64,000 bases of DNA from Cryobacterium gelidum (GTDB lineage: Bacteria; Actinomycetota; Actinomycetes; Actinomycetales; Microbacteriaceae): the NCBI RefSeq assembly GCF_004403985.1, contig NZ_SOHL01000005.1, positions 54,285-118,284 on the forward strand, read 5' to 3'. The notes below the pieces were generated by a model. It did not search any database. It saw nothing but the letters and a program-made list of their open reading frames with translations, and was not told where the DNA came from. Shown piece after piece: positions 36,823 to 46,810 of this stretch (the first letter of the stretch is position 1; each line of letters begins with the position of its first letter). The translations under genes and the position numbers were made by a program.

Positions 36823-39369
36823 TTACTGATTTGTGGGGGTCGCCCCGATGGCACTCTGAAACTGATCCAACGACGCAGCGTTATAGTTCAGGTCGTCGAA
36901 TTTCGCGGTCGGAACCGATCCGGCCAGGAATGCGCTCATACCCGCTGCCAGCCCCTGCTCTGTGGCCGGCACAATGAGCCCGACACCCTCCGGTAAAGCA
37001 TCCCGAGCGGAACCGAACGCTACGGTGACGATGGGAAGATTGAGTATAAGTGCTTCGAGTAGCACGAGCTGCTGTCCCTCATGGTCGCTGGAGAGCACGA
37101 AGCAGTCCGCCGCGGCCATGATGGCATATGGGTTCTTCTGGTGCCCCGCGAGTGTCACCGAATCATCGATACCCAGCTCACTGATCAGATCTTCCAAGTG
37201 CGTTCTCAGCGGCCCGTCGCCGACGATCACCAATCGGGTGTCAGAACGCTGCACGTGCAGCTGAGCGAAGGCCCGAATTAGCTGCGCGTGGTTCTTTGCA
37301 GACGACAATCGCCCAACGGAGACAAAATGCACCAGCGCGGACTTCCCCGCGAGACCGTTCGCCCAACTGGGCACCTCTCCCGTGGTGCTGACCCGAACGG
37401 CTTCCCTGATATCGATGGCGGCATCGCGGCGGACCTGAGCGGCATTTACCAGATTGCGCGCTGACACGAACTTCTCTTGAGGTGCAAATTGGGCTAGCTC
37501 GTCGGCATTGATTTCCTCGAGAGCCGGAGAAACGGAGACGAGATGGTCATACTCGCGATATAACGAAAAAATGCTCGTGACACTTTTCAGCTGCCGGCGT
37601 CGCTTGTTGATGCTCTGGTGTGCGTCCGCAGTCATGGTGTTGTGCAACCAAATTGACCGTTTCGCAAGCGGCGCATGCAGCATCAGGGTTGCCCAGAGTG
37701 GGTCGTACCCGCTGAAGTCGATGGCGTAATCGAACCGACTGCCGCCAAAACACCGCGTCCACTCGTCATCCCACAGTCTCTTCTGCCGCGGATCGTGCGA
37801 GTGAGATTTCAGGTCACCGCGGTACCAGTGCAGCCGCCGAATGAAGTGATCAATCTTGGAACCGTTCATCCCCCCAACCCGGACGAATTGGCGGACCGAG
37901 GAATGGATTTGCCCTTGCTTCTCCAAGACAGCGGACGCACGACTGTTTGAAAAGACGGCAGAAACGTCGAACCGGTCATGATCGATGGCCGTCAGTAGGT
38001 TCAAAGCAGACGTCGTGATGCTGTTCGGCCCCAGGCTGCCGACGTGAACAAGTATTGATGGTCGCTCGTCGCGGGCCACGGGCCCCACCGTGTAGCCGTC
38101 TCGCCTGCCCCGAAAAACGATGTCGATGACCCGGTCCGTTGCACCGCCATCCTCGTGACCCGAATATTTCTTCCGCATCGCGAGGTATCTCGGGGTGATT
38201 TCAGTTCGCTGCCCAGAACGAGCGATCAAGTTCAACTCAACGGCAAGTTCCCTCACGGTTCGCACCACTGGCCCCGGCCATTCCTCCGGCTCCATATACA
38301 GGCCGCGGTACCCCGCGTATTCGCGGATATCTGGAGTCAGGAATGCGATGGGTCGCCCAGTTGCCAGGAAATCGAAAAAAGTACTTGAGTAATCGGTCAC
38401 GAGAATGTCTGTTGCGGCTAGGACAGCGTTCGTCGGTATTTCGTTGGGCACCAGCCGCCCCTGAAATTCTGCGCGCTCTGCGGCGAATTTATACACCACC
38501 TGATGAACCTTGAGGAGGACAACGTATTGGTTCGTATCTATCAGCGCTTCCAGTTCGGTCACCCGACTGATCAGCTCGTCCGCGTCGTCTTTGGGCTTGG
38601 CGAACGACTCCCCTTTCCATGTCGGCGCGTAAAGGATGATCTTCCGCCCGTCGATCGGTAGGCCGGCCCCTCCGAGTCGGTGAGTTATCGATGCGACACC
38701 GCTCGAATCCGTGAACTGATGGTCGATCCGTGGATACCCCTCCTCGATGATGTCGCCTCGGTAGATATTGCGCAACAGATGAGCGTTTTCATACATCTGC
38801 TCGGTCATGAAGCGGTTTGCCGCGAGTAAATAGTCTGCGGAGAGGAAGTTCCGGATCACATTGCCTACTCTTGAGGCGTGATCACCGATGTCATAGCCCA
38901 TGCGTTTCAAGGGAGTGCCATGCCAGGTGTTGAGGTAGACCTGCCCGCCGCGCTTGCTGAATTGCACCGGGAAAGTTGCGTTGTTGATGAGGTACCCGCT
39001 TGTGGCCAAGGCTCGGTAGTAGCCCAGTGAGTCGGGACGAACAAATCGCACTGATGGATCAGCAGCAAATTCATGGACGACGGTGAGGTTTTCTCGCTCG
39101 TTCGCGAGCACCCAGACATGCTTGAGGTGCGTGAAATCAGGTGCCGCACGCAAACCTCGAAAGATCGCCTCGGGGTTGTCCAGCAGGCCGTTGCCGGAGA
39201 ACGACTCATAGAGGACGACGCGCCGATCGATCGGACGCCTGCGCCAGAACGCGTAGACCTCGGATACAGCGGCCCGGCGAAGCCTGCTGACGAACCGTTT
39301 GACATGGACAAGAACGGTACGCGGCAGGATCTGCATTTCTTCATAGTATCCAGCGCTCACAGTTGGCAT
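36823..39369 (-). CDS. CDP-glycerol glycerophosphotransferase / GT4 glycosyltransferase fusion
   Basis: This 848-residue fusion has a TagF-type domain first (about 50-410): VVLYESFSGNG, then YLNTWHGTPLKRMGYD, then APTWKGES and TDYSSTFFDFLATGRP. The second half (about 430-840) is a GT4 glycosyltransferase: FVSVGRLSSAKNHAQLI, then LVIVGDGPLRTHLEDL, then a degenerate EX7E in SDHEGQQLVLLEA. It would polymerise glycerol-phosphate and add sugar to a teichoic-acid-like polymer on the inner membrane face. It is a paralogue of the divergent gene at 39511, with the starts 141 bp apart. An ATG at 39336 is an alternative start. Confidence 0.87.
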   Translation of the reverse strand: MPTVSAGYYEEMQILPRTVLVHVKRFVSRLRRAAVSEVYAFWRRRPIDRRVVLYESFSGNGLLDNPEAIFRGLRAAPDFTHLKHVWVLANERENLTVVHEFAADPSVRFVRPDSLGYYRALATSGYLINNATFPVQFSKRGGQVYLNTWHGTPLKRMGYDIGDHASRVGNVIRNFLSADYLLAANRFMTEQMYENAHLLRNIYRGDIIEEGYPRIDHQFTDSSGVASITHRLGGAGLPIDGRKIILYAPTWKGESFAKPKDDADELISRVTELEALIDTNQYVVLLKVHQVVYKFAAERAEFQGRLVPNEIPTNAVLAATDILVTDYSSTFFDFLATGRPIAFLTPDIREYAGYRGLYMEPEEWPGPVVRTVRELAVELNLIARSGQRTEITPRYLAMRKKYSGHEDGGATDRVIDIVFRGRRDGYTVGPVARDERPSILVHVGSLGPNSITTSALNLLTAIDHDRFDVSAVFSNSRASAVLEKQGQIHSSVRQFVRVGGMNGSKIDHFIRRLHWYRGDLKSHSHDPRQKRLWDDEWTRCFGGSRFDYAIDFSGYDPLWATLMLHAPLAKRSIWLHNTMTADAHQSINKRRRQLKSVTSIFSLYREYDHLVSVSPALEEINADELAQFAPQEKFVSARNLVNAAQVRRDAAIDIREAVRVSTTGEVPSWANGLAGKSALVHFVSVGRLSSAKNHAQLIRAFAQLHVQRSDTRLVIVGDGPLRTHLEDLISELGIDDSVTLAGHQKNPYAIMAAADCFVLSSDHEGQQLVLLEALILNLPIVTVAFGSARDALPEGVGLIVPATEQGLAAGMSAFLAGSVPTAKFDDLNYNAASLDQFQSAIGATPTNQ

Positions 39370-39510
39370 ACTCTCTCAAATTGCCCAGCAGCAAGCCGAC
39401 GCTGATGTGTGAGACGATTCCAGCGTGGAATCGAAGGAATGCTGGCGAGCCCGAACAGTGTGAAGAACACATGCTCCAACGAGGTGCAGCGCGATAGGAC
39501 ACTAATACGG

Positions 39511-42009
39511 ATGAAAAGCCTCATTTCACGGGCCAAGCGATTCGTCCACTCCCAATTCCACGCCCATTGGCGCACCGAACCGATCAAACCGGGAACGGTC
39601 CTCTACGAGTCGTTCAATGGCAACGGAATGCTCTGCAATCCGGAGGCGATCTTCCGCCAGCTTCTGGCAACGCCGGACATGCGCCAGCTCAGACACATTT
39701 GGGTCCTCGCTGACCTACGCCAATTTCGCTCGACGGTAGCGGAGTTCGCGGGAGCGCGAAACGTGACGTTTGTGCGCTACGGGACACCGTCGTACTACCG
39801 TGCCCTTGCCACGAGCGAATACCTCATTAACAATGCGACCTTCCCGCCCCAATTCAGCAAGAGACCTGGCCAGACGTACCTCAACACCTGGCATGGCACG
39901 CCCTTGAAGCGCATGGGCTACGACATCGACCGTGGTGCGCTGGGAACAGCCAATATCATCCGGAATTTTGTTGCCGCTGACTATCTACTCGCCGCAAACC
40001 CGTTCATGGCCGAGCAGATGTACGAGAAGGCGTACAAGCTCAGCGGCATCTCCCGCAGCCTGATCATCGAGGAAGGGTATCCACGGATCGACCGGCAGGC
40101 GCTCGACACGGACAGCGTTGCGGCTGGCCGAGCACGTCTGACTTCCGCGGGCATCCCTCTCGGTGACCGCACGATCGTGCTCTACGCACCGACCTGGAAG
40201 GGCGCGTCCTTCGCCCGGCCCGAGGACGATATCGACCAGCTGCTCGATCACATTGCCCGGCTAACGGCGCAGATTGACACCAGCAAGTACGTGGTACTCC
40301 TCAAAACGCACCAGATCGTTCACGCCCTGGCCAGATCCCGGCCCGAACTCTCGCGCCTGCTCGTGCCGAACAACATTCCAACCAATGTCGTCCTTGGACT
40401 CACCGGAGTCCTCATCACAGACTATTCGAGCATCTTCTTTGATTTCCTGGCCACTGGCCGCCCGATCCTCTTCTTCACCCCGGACCTTGCGGACTATTCA
40501 GACAGTCGCGGCCTCTATTTCGAGCCCGAAGACTGGCCCGGTCCGGTCTGCCGAACCAGCGACGAGTTGGCAGTTGAGCTCGCTGAAATCCTCGTGACGG
40601 GTACCCTTCCAGCTGGCTCAGCCGCACGTTATCGCACCAGCCAGCAGAAATTTTGCGGCCAGGAAGATGGGCGGGTGAGTGCACGGATCATCGACATCGT
40701 CTTCCGCGGCAACGTCCGTAGACACCACGTCCGACCCGCAGTTTCCCAGAACCGCCCATCAATTCTTATGTACCTGGGCGGGATGCGCTCAAATGGGATA
40801 ACCACATCCGCTCTCAACCTGCTCAACAACATCGACCACTCCCGGTTCGATGTATCTGCCTGCTTCATCCAGAGCAAAGCGCCCGCCTCGATTGACAACC
40901 AACTCGCGATCAATCCCGCCGTTCGCCAGTTCCCACGCGTCGGCGGAATAAACGGCTCCGCGCTCGATCAGCTGGCCCGGCATCTCGACTTTCGTCGAGG
41001 CAGAATCAGCCGGCACCAGGAGCAACCCACACAGAAAACACTGTGGGACGACGAATGGACGCGATGTTTCGGCGACAGTCACTTTGACTTCGTCGTCGAC
41101 TTCAGCGGCTATGGTCCGTTCTGGGCCGCCCTGCTTCTTCATTCCCCTGAGTCGATTCGCTCAATCTGGCTCCACAACGACCTGGCCGCCGATGCTCATC
41201 GCAAGATCACGGGCAAGAAGAGAATGCTGCACAGCCTCACCCAGATTTTCACGCTCTACGAGCAGTACGACCACCTCGTGTCTGTCTCGCCCACACTGTC
41301 GGCAATCAACAATCGCCAACTTGCCCCGTATGCAGCCCCGGCAAAATTCACGTTCGCACTGAATACGGCAGATGCCAAACAAATCCTCAGCGCCGCCAGC
41401 CAGGATCTGCGGGAGACGACTCGGAACTTAGAGACCGGGATAACTCCTGATTGGGTGGAGGTTCTCCTCGCCGACGACAAGACAACGAACTTTGTTTCAG
41501 TGGGGAGACTATCCCCCGAAAAGAATCAGGCACGCCTCATCCGCGCGTTCAACATCGTCCATACAGCAACGCCGACAACGCGACTCGTGCTCGTTGGAGA
41601 TGGTCCGCTCAGAGGCCAGCTAGAGTCCCTGATCAGAAAGCTGGGGCTTGAAAAGTCAGTCGTTCTCACGGGTGAGATACCCAATCCGTACACCGTACTT
41701 GCCGCATCGGACTGCTTCGCCCTCTCCAGCAACTACGAAGGCCAGCCCATGGTCATCCTCGAGGCGCTGGTACTCGGTCTACCGATCGTGACAGTCGAAT
41801 TCGGGTCGGTGAAGAATGCACTCCCGCCCGGCTTCGGATTGGTCGTGCCGCAAACTGACGAGGACCTCGCCGAGGGACTCAACGCGTTTCTCACCGGGGA
41901 GGTACGATCGGGCACATTCGATCACGCTGCATACACCCGACTGGCCGTCGAGCAGTTCTACAGTGCGATCGGCGCCGCCAGACCCGAAGATCTCATTCAA
42001 CAGATGTGA
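39511..42009 (+). CDS. CDP-glycerol glycerophosphotransferase / GT4 glycosyltransferase fusion (second copy)
   Basis: The roughly 832-residue paralogue has the same order as the divergent gene: TagF-type motifs (VLYESFNGNGM, YLNTWHGTPLKRMGYD, APTWKGAS, TDYSSIFFDFLATGRP), then GT4 (FVSVGRLSPEKNQARLI, VLVGDGPLRGQLESL, EX7E in YEGQPMVILEA). I chose ATG 39511 because the protein before it looks non-coding; an in-frame start at 39409 exists. The hydrolase paralogue follows 326 bp downstream. Confidence 0.87.
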   Translation: MKSLISRAKRFVHSQFHAHWRTEPIKPGTVLYESFNGNGMLCNPEAIFRQLLATPDMRQLRHIWVLADLRQFRSTVAEFAGARNVTFVRYGTPSYYRALATSEYLINNATFPPQFSKRPGQTYLNTWHGTPLKRMGYDIDRGALGTANIIRNFVAADYLLAANPFMAEQMYEKAYKLSGISRSLIIEEGYPRIDRQALDTDSVAAGRARLTSAGIPLGDRTIVLYAPTWKGASFARPEDDIDQLLDHIARLTAQIDTSKYVVLLKTHQIVHALARSRPELSRLLVPNNIPTNVVLGLTGVLITDYSSIFFDFLATGRPILFFTPDLADYSDSRGLYFEPEDWPGPVCRTSDELAVELAEILVTGTLPAGSAARYRTSQQKFCGQEDGRVSARIIDIVFRGNVRRHHVRPAVSQNRPSILMYLGGMRSNGITTSALNLLNNIDHSRFDVSACFIQSKAPASIDNQLAINPAVRQFPRVGGINGSALDQLARHLDFRRGRISRHQEQPTQKTLWDDEWTRCFGDSHFDFVVDFSGYGPFWAALLLHSPESIRSIWLHNDLAADAHRKITGKKRMLHSLTQIFTLYEQYDHLVSVSPTLSAINNRQLAPYAAPAKFTFALNTADAKQILSAASQDLRETTRNLETGITPDWVEVLLADDKTTNFVSVGRLSPEKNQARLIRAFNIVHTATPTTRLVLVGDGPLRGQLESLIRKLGLEKSVVLTGEIPNPYTVLAASDCFALSSNYEGQPMVILEALVLGLPIVTVEFGSVKNALPPGFGLVVPQTDEDLAEGLNAFLTGEVRSGTFDHAAYTRLAVEQFYSAIGAARPEDLIQQM

Positions 42010-42335
42010 CGGCGGTCAAGCCCACAAATGCGCTCCACTCCACAGGGTGGCTTCGATCGGAAATATCCGCGCCACCTCCGCCTGTCGGCCATTTCATCGA
42101 ACTATGTCGCACGTACGGTATTCCTTCCACTCCGTGGGCCTCAGTAGATGGCGCCTGTCAGGTGGCTCGCAACCACGCCAACAGTGGCTCTGAACGGCAC
42201 GATCCGCGGGTGGAGCAACGGGTCTGACCCGCACCACACCCGCACCCCTGAGGGGCGAATATCAATGTCAGAGTCGCCCCTGGAGCCACAATTGCAGCCC
42301 ACAGCAGTAGAGTTCCGGCGAGCCATTTTCCATCC
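42010..42335. other. 326-bp gap before the hydrolase paralogue
   Basis: Several short frames cross it and none is recognisable. It may hold the promoter of the hydrolase gene. No clear hairpin with a T run or repeat was seen. Confidence 0.35.
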
Positions 42336-43679
42336 ATGGGAACTGAGCCCACAAGCGACGGCGCAGAAAGGACACTCATCAACGATCTCAGCTCATCCCT
42401 GCTACGCATCGACATCGTCAATGGCCCGCTGCTGTATGTTGTGCTTGGCCTGGCCAGTATGCAGCTCCTGTATCTTTTACTGCGCGCCCCGACCAAAACG
42501 TGGATCTTGACGATCGTGATCGCGGTCGCCGGCGGCGTCAGCGTCGCCGGCGTGACATGGTTCGTTGTGGTGACGATCGTTGACGCTTTCGGAATGTCGC
42601 CCGGTCTGGTCAGCTTCCTCTGGTTTGCCGGGACTTGCACGGCGGTAGCAATTGCCATAGCAAATTTTTGGAAGTCGCGCCTGCATCGCAAGATCGCCGC
42701 CGCGGCATCCGTCATACTCTTCCTTGCGGCTGGAACGCTAGCGATCAATGCGAGCTTTGGGCTAAACCGCACGTTGGGGTCGCTCTTCGGGATGACGATA
42801 GAGTCGGCAATCGCGCTACCCACCGTCAGCGGGCCCAAGGAAAGCGGGCCGCTCTACCAGAGCTGGGAGGCTCCGGCCGATCTTCCCGTAAAGGGCACGA
42901 CCGGTAGCCAAATCATTCCTAACACGGTCTCAGGATTCACCTCCCGGCCAGCCGGGATTTACCTACCGCCCGCGGCGCTCATTTCCAACGCGCCGGCCTT
43001 ACCACTAGTCATCTTCCTCATGGGGCAGCCCGGTAACCCCGATCCGTCCTTCATCGCGGCGACACTCGACCGTGATGCTGCCGCTCACGGCGGTCTCGCA
43101 CCGATCGTCATCGTCGCGGACCAGCTTGGCGACCCCTCGAAGGACCCGCTGTGTCTTGATACGCCGAACTACGGTAACGCGGAGACCTTCATCACCACGG
43201 ATGTCGTCAACTGGGCGAAAAAGAACCTGAACATCATCAACGACCCACGGTATTGGACCATCGCCGGATACTCGAACGGCGGACAGTGCGCTATCTCCCT
43301 CGCCGTCAAACACCCAGACCTATTCGCGAACGTCGTGGACATCTCCGGCGAGGAATTCGCCGGATCAGAGATCGAGGCATCGACGCTCGCCGATGTCTTC
43401 CACGGTGACCAAGCCGCCTATGACGCGGTTAAGCCTCTCAACCTGCTCGCCGCGAAGAAATTCTCCGACACAGTCGCCATATTCACCGTTGGGTCCAACG
43501 ACGCAGGATTCATACCCGGACAGCAACGGATGGCGTCCGCGGCCTCGGCAGCAGGAATGACGGTTACGTATTGGGAATCTCCCAATGGCGGGCACGTACT
43601 TCCGGCCCTCCCTGACGGACTCGACGAGGCATTCATCGTGCTCTACCCGCGGCTCGGGCTCGCGCCGCCCACCGCCTGA
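42336..43679 (+). CDS. membrane-anchored alpha/beta hydrolase (esterase family, second copy)
   Basis: This 447-residue protein mirrors the one at 35223. Four N-terminal helices precede a hydrolase domain with nucleophile elbow GYSNGGQC, acidic GSNDAGF and His in SPNGGHVLP. Shared stretches include PIVIVADQLGDPSKDPLC against PIVVAPDQLGRANQNPMC, and DVVNWAKKNLNIINDPRYW. The paralogue pair sits at the two outer ends of the mirrored module. It appears intact. Confidence 0.8.
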   Translation: MGTEPTSDGAERTLINDLSSSLLRIDIVNGPLLYVVLGLASMQLLYLLLRAPTKTWILTIVIAVAGGVSVAGVTWFVVVTIVDAFGMSPGLVSFLWFAGTCTAVAIAIANFWKSRLHRKIAAAASVILFLAAGTLAINASFGLNRTLGSLFGMTIESAIALPTVSGPKESGPLYQSWEAPADLPVKGTTGSQIIPNTVSGFTSRPAGIYLPPAALISNAPALPLVIFLMGQPGNPDPSFIAATLDRDAAAHGGLAPIVIVADQLGDPSKDPLCLDTPNYGNAETFITTDVVNWAKKNLNIINDPRYWTIAGYSNGGQCAISLAVKHPDLFANVVDISGEEFAGSEIEASTLADVFHGDQAAYDAVKPLNLLAAKKFSDTVAIFTVGSNDAGFIPGQQRMASAASAAGMTVTYWESPNGGHVLPALPDGLDEAFIVLYPRLGLAPPTA

Positions 43680-43712
43680 ACCAGTCACCACCTGAGAACA
43701 GGCCACTGTCGT

Positions 43713-43832
43713 TTAGTTCCAGGGTGTCGTCGTTGTGGCAGGGTGGTGTTGCGTGAGGCGCTTGCTCAAGCCTGTGAAGCTGATTGCGTCGGCGTGGTGA
43801 ACGATGTGATCGATCATGGCGGAGGCGATGAC
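43713..43832 (-). pseudogene. istB C-terminal fragment (IS21-type)
   Basis: About 39 residues, IASAMIDHIVHHADAIS then KRLTQHHPA, match the end of the IstB in the element at 55576-57709 (IASAMIDRIVHHADVIS then RLKQHQPAE). The AAA+ domain and the element's ends are missing. It marks an old insertion just downstream of the hydrolase gene. Confidence 0.8.
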
Positions 43833-44008
43833 TTCGGGAGCCCCTCGCGTGCGCCGTTTGCTTTTAGGAAAGCTCGAAGCGTACTCCTCAGGTGTCCGAC
43901 CAGGTCCCGCGGCCTGGTGCTCCCACACGTGACCGTGCTCCTCAAGGCGCCGCAGAATGTGTCGTGGCTAGCGTCACACTGCTCTGCCCTTTTGGGCGCT
44001 CATATTTA

Positions 44009-44024
44009 TGTAACTGATATTACA
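44009..44024. promoter_or_regulatory. inverted repeat, likely operator for the chrB operon
   Basis: TGTAA-N6-TTACA lies 10 bases before the GTG of chrB, within an AT-rich patch (TTTATGTAACTGATATTACA) in an otherwise GC-rich window. The site would overlap the promoter or leader. Which protein binds is unknown; ChrB itself is a candidate. Confidence 0.5.
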
Positions 44025-44033
44025 ATATGTGTT

Positions 44034-44627
44034 GTGACGAAAAATATTAGTTGGGTGTTGATACTGCTTCAGTTGCCGTCCGAGCCTTCCCGGCACCGGG
44101 TCGCCGTGTGGCGAGAACTACGAAAAGCCGGCGCGGTGCCCGTGTCGCCGGGCACCTGGGCGCTCCCGGCCGGACCATCCTTTCAACCCGCACTGGATCG
44201 GGCGGGTGAGTTGACCCGGAACGGGGCCGGCACGTTCGCTGTGATCGACGCTTCTCCGCGTGACGACGCCTCCACCAGCTTGATTCGTGATGCCTTCGCC
44301 GCCGCCCGGGTCGACGAGTGGACTGAATTCATGGCCGATTGCGGGAAGTTCGAAGCCGAGATCGCACGCGAGTTCGCCAAAGCAAAATTCACCTTTGGAG
44401 AGCTGGAAGAAGAAGAACAGAGCCTTGACCGGCTGAGGCGCTGGTTCCGCGACTTGAAGAAGCGCGACGTCCTTGCACTGCCCGAGGCCTTGGCCGCCGA
44501 AGAGCACCTTCGAACCTGCGAGAGCGTGCTCGACGGATACGCCGAACAGGTGTATCAAGTCATGCGCGGGAGCACCCCGGCAATCGACACGCCCCCTGAA
44601 TCTGCGAAAACCGGAGCTGCCCGATGA
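44034..44627 (+). CDS. chrB: chromate resistance protein ChrB-like (N-terminal domain)
   Basis: The 197-residue protein starts at GTG 44034 (KNISWVLILLQLPSEPSRHR). It has the ChrB N-terminal pattern RHRVAVWRELRKAGAVPVSPGTWALPAG, followed by AVIDASPRDDAS. A charged helical stretch, FGELEEEEQSLDRLRRWF, lies in the second half. ChrB proteins sense chromate and regulate chr genes. The C-terminal chromate domain of full-length ChrB is lacking. The start overlaps nothing upstream, and its stop overlaps the next ATG (ATGA), so it leads a three-gene operon. Confidence 0.8.
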   Translation: MTKNISWVLILLQLPSEPSRHRVAVWRELRKAGAVPVSPGTWALPAGPSFQPALDRAGELTRNGAGTFAVIDASPRDDASTSLIRDAFAAARVDEWTEFMADCGKFEAEIAREFAKAKFTFGELEEEEQSLDRLRRWFRDLKKRDVLALPEALAAEEHLRTCESVLDGYAEQVYQVMRGSTPAIDTPPESAKTGAAR

Positions 44628-45403
44628 GCGCATTAACGGCTTCCTCCGATCCCCGCGGTCGCCTGGCCCGCCTGCCGCAGCTGCGACGATGGATCAGCGT
44701 GCCATTACTCTTGGTGCTGGTCACCCTCATCCTGGGTTTCGCGGTCAAACTGAATCCCCGCCTGTCCGGAGCAGAATTCCGCATCGATGAGCTACTGAGC
44801 CGGGATCACATCGCTGTCGGAAACGCGATCGCCTTGACGATCGACGCAGTGTTGTCCCCGCCGGGGATCATCATCATCCTGCTCGTGCTGTTCGTCTTCC
44901 TCCTGGTCGTGCGTCGCTCGCCGGTGAACGCGTTCGCCGTCACGTCAGTGGCCACGGTCGGGTGGCTCTCCAGCGAGGTATTCAAACTGCTCGTGGCGCA
45001 GCCCCGGCCGGATGAACACCTTCTGCACAACCCCCTCATCCCTTCGGACGGTTCCGGCAGCTTCCCAAGCGGCCACACCACGTTCGCCGTCGCGATCGCT
45101 ATCGCGATCTACTTCCTCGCCCGTGGTACTCGCTGGGCTGCCCCGGCCGCGATCGTCGGACTCGGCTTCGCGCTCCTCGTCGCAGGCTCTCGCCTGTATC
45201 TGGGCGTGCACTATCCCAGCGATGTTCTCGGATCCTTCCTCGTCGCACCCGCCGCGATCTGCCTCTACACCGGATTGTGGAACCGATACGGAATGCGCGT
45301 ACTGAACTGGATACCATTCCTGGATCGCATCGGTCCAATTCCGTCACGGCTTCAGCCGCGTGACCGTCCTGCAAGAAGGACAGCTGCGCCGGAAGGGCTC
45401 TGA
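44624..45403 (+). CDS. PAP2-family membrane phosphatase
   Basis: This 259-residue membrane protein has motifs KLLVAQPRPDE, PSGHTTFAV and SRLYLGVHYPSDV with their catalytic His/Arg residues. It dephosphorylates lipid phosphates. It overlaps chrB by four bases and the MFS gene by one, so all three are co-translated. Why a lipid phosphatase is coupled to a chromate regulator is unclear. Confidence 0.88.
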   Translation: MSALTASSDPRGRLARLPQLRRWISVPLLLVLVTLILGFAVKLNPRLSGAEFRIDELLSRDHIAVGNAIALTIDAVLSPPGIIIILLVLFVFLLVVRRSPVNAFAVTSVATVGWLSSEVFKLLVAQPRPDEHLLHNPLIPSDGSGSFPSGHTTFAVAIAIAIYFLARGTRWAAPAAIVGLGFALLVAGSRLYLGVHYPSDVLGSFLVAPAAICLYTGLWNRYGMRVLNWIPFLDRIGPIPSRLQPRDRPARRTAAPEGL

Positions 45404-46614
45404 TGCCCCGCGGCACCCCCGCCGCTCTCGGTCCATCGCCAGCACGCAAAGTCGTTGCTCCCCTATACTTAGCGGGATTCACGACCGCGTTCGGCGCGCA
45501 CGGAATCGCCGCCGCTCTCGGTGTCGAAACCGGCGACATCGGACTAAGCATCCTCACCTTTGGGATTCTGCTGGCCGTCTACGATCTGGCCGAAGTAGTC
45601 CTCAAGCCCGTATTTGGTTCCCTTAGCGACCGGATCGGTTCCAAACCCGTGATTATCGGCGGTCTGATTGCTTTCACCGCCGCGTCGTTCTTCGGAATCT
45701 TCGCGGGCACTCCGATTCTGCTGGGCGTGGCTCGCCTCGGTCAAGGAGCGGCAGCAGCGGCATTCTCGCCGGCATCATCGGCCGCCGTTGCCCGACTAGC
45801 CGGACCTGGTGCCGTGGGACGATACTTCGGCAAGTACGGCTCATGGAAAGGCCTCGGCTATGCCCTCGGCCCCCTGATTGGTGCCGCATTGGTCGGGCTG
45901 GATGGCCTCCGCGCACTGTTCATCGCGCTAACGATCCTCGGCGCCGCGACCGCAATATGGGTCATCGTCGCTGTCCCACGCCTCCCCGTCCTTCCCCGCC
46001 CCCGATACACGCTCCGGGATCTGGCCAAGCAGACCGTCGACCGGTCCTTCCTCATCCCGACACTCGTACTCGCGGCCAGTACCGGCGCTCTGGGGGTCGC
46101 GGTCGGATTCCTCCCCCTGCTGGGAACCACGCTCCACCTCGGGCTGTTCGGCAGTATGGGCGCGGTGACCGTGCTCGCGATCGCCTCCACGCTCACTCAG
46201 CCTTTCGTGGGCCGGCTCCGCGACGACGGCCGCATCAGTACACGAGCAGGTACCACGGTCGGCCTTTTGCTGATCGCTACTGGAATCGGTGCACTCGCTG
46301 TTATCCCCACGCCGGCCACCCTCTACCTCGCCGCACTGACCATCGGCACGGGGATTGGTCTGGCCACCCCGCTGGCATTCGCACACCTAGCCGCCACCAC
46401 ACCAGCCGAGCGGATGGGACGCACGATGGGCAACGCCGAGCTCGGTCGCGAAGTCGGCGACGCCGGCGGCCCCCTCCTCGTTGGCGCAATAGCCAGCATC
46501 CTAACCCTGGGTGCTGGGCTCGGTGTACTCGCTCTCCTCACGGTCGGAGTTGCCTCACTCGGCGGCATCGCGCTGCGCACCAACGCCACCCAAGAAAGGG
46601 GTCTACCCGTTTAA
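45403..46614 (+). CDS. MFS transporter
   Basis: This 403-residue transporter has about 12 membrane helices with the MFS loop motif GSLSDRIGSKPVI and the helix-5-like motif YALGPLIGAAL. It resembles multidrug or metabolite efflux carriers. It is the last gene of the chrB operon and replaces the usual chromate exporter chrA, so efflux of the inducing ion or compound is possible. Its start overlaps the PAP2 stop by one base. Confidence 0.87.
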   Translation: MPRGTPAALGPSPARKVVAPLYLAGFTTAFGAHGIAAALGVETGDIGLSILTFGILLAVYDLAEVVLKPVFGSLSDRIGSKPVIIGGLIAFTAASFFGIFAGTPILLGVARLGQGAAAAAFSPASSAAVARLAGPGAVGRYFGKYGSWKGLGYALGPLIGAALVGLDGLRALFIALTILGAATAIWVIVAVPRLPVLPRPRYTLRDLAKQTVDRSFLIPTLVLAASTGALGVAVGFLPLLGTTLHLGLFGSMGAVTVLAIASTLTQPFVGRLRDDGRISTRAGTTVGLLLIATGIGALAVIPTPATLYLAALTIGTGIGLATPLAFAHLAATTPAERMGRTMGNAELGREVGDAGGPLLVGAIASILTLGAGLGVLALLTVGVASLGGIALRTNATQERGLPV

Positions 46615-46810
46615 GTCGATTGGCCGAGCCAATCACACGGGCGGACTGCTGCGCCAGATCCTGAGAGATACTCTCACGCAGAGCCAATTCGATCGCTGGA
46701 TGAACCCGCGACGTGCGGGACAGTACTCGTCAGATGTGCCCGCACGCCTGCTTCCGGCCCATGGATAATCGACCGCGGCGGGGTGCGAGTCGCCGGTGGC
46801 CTGCGAGCCT

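Noticed and set aside
46662..46676. TGAGAG-ATA-CTCTCA hairpin after the MFS gene as a terminator
   Set aside because: The stem is only six base pairs and no T run follows, so the support is too weak.
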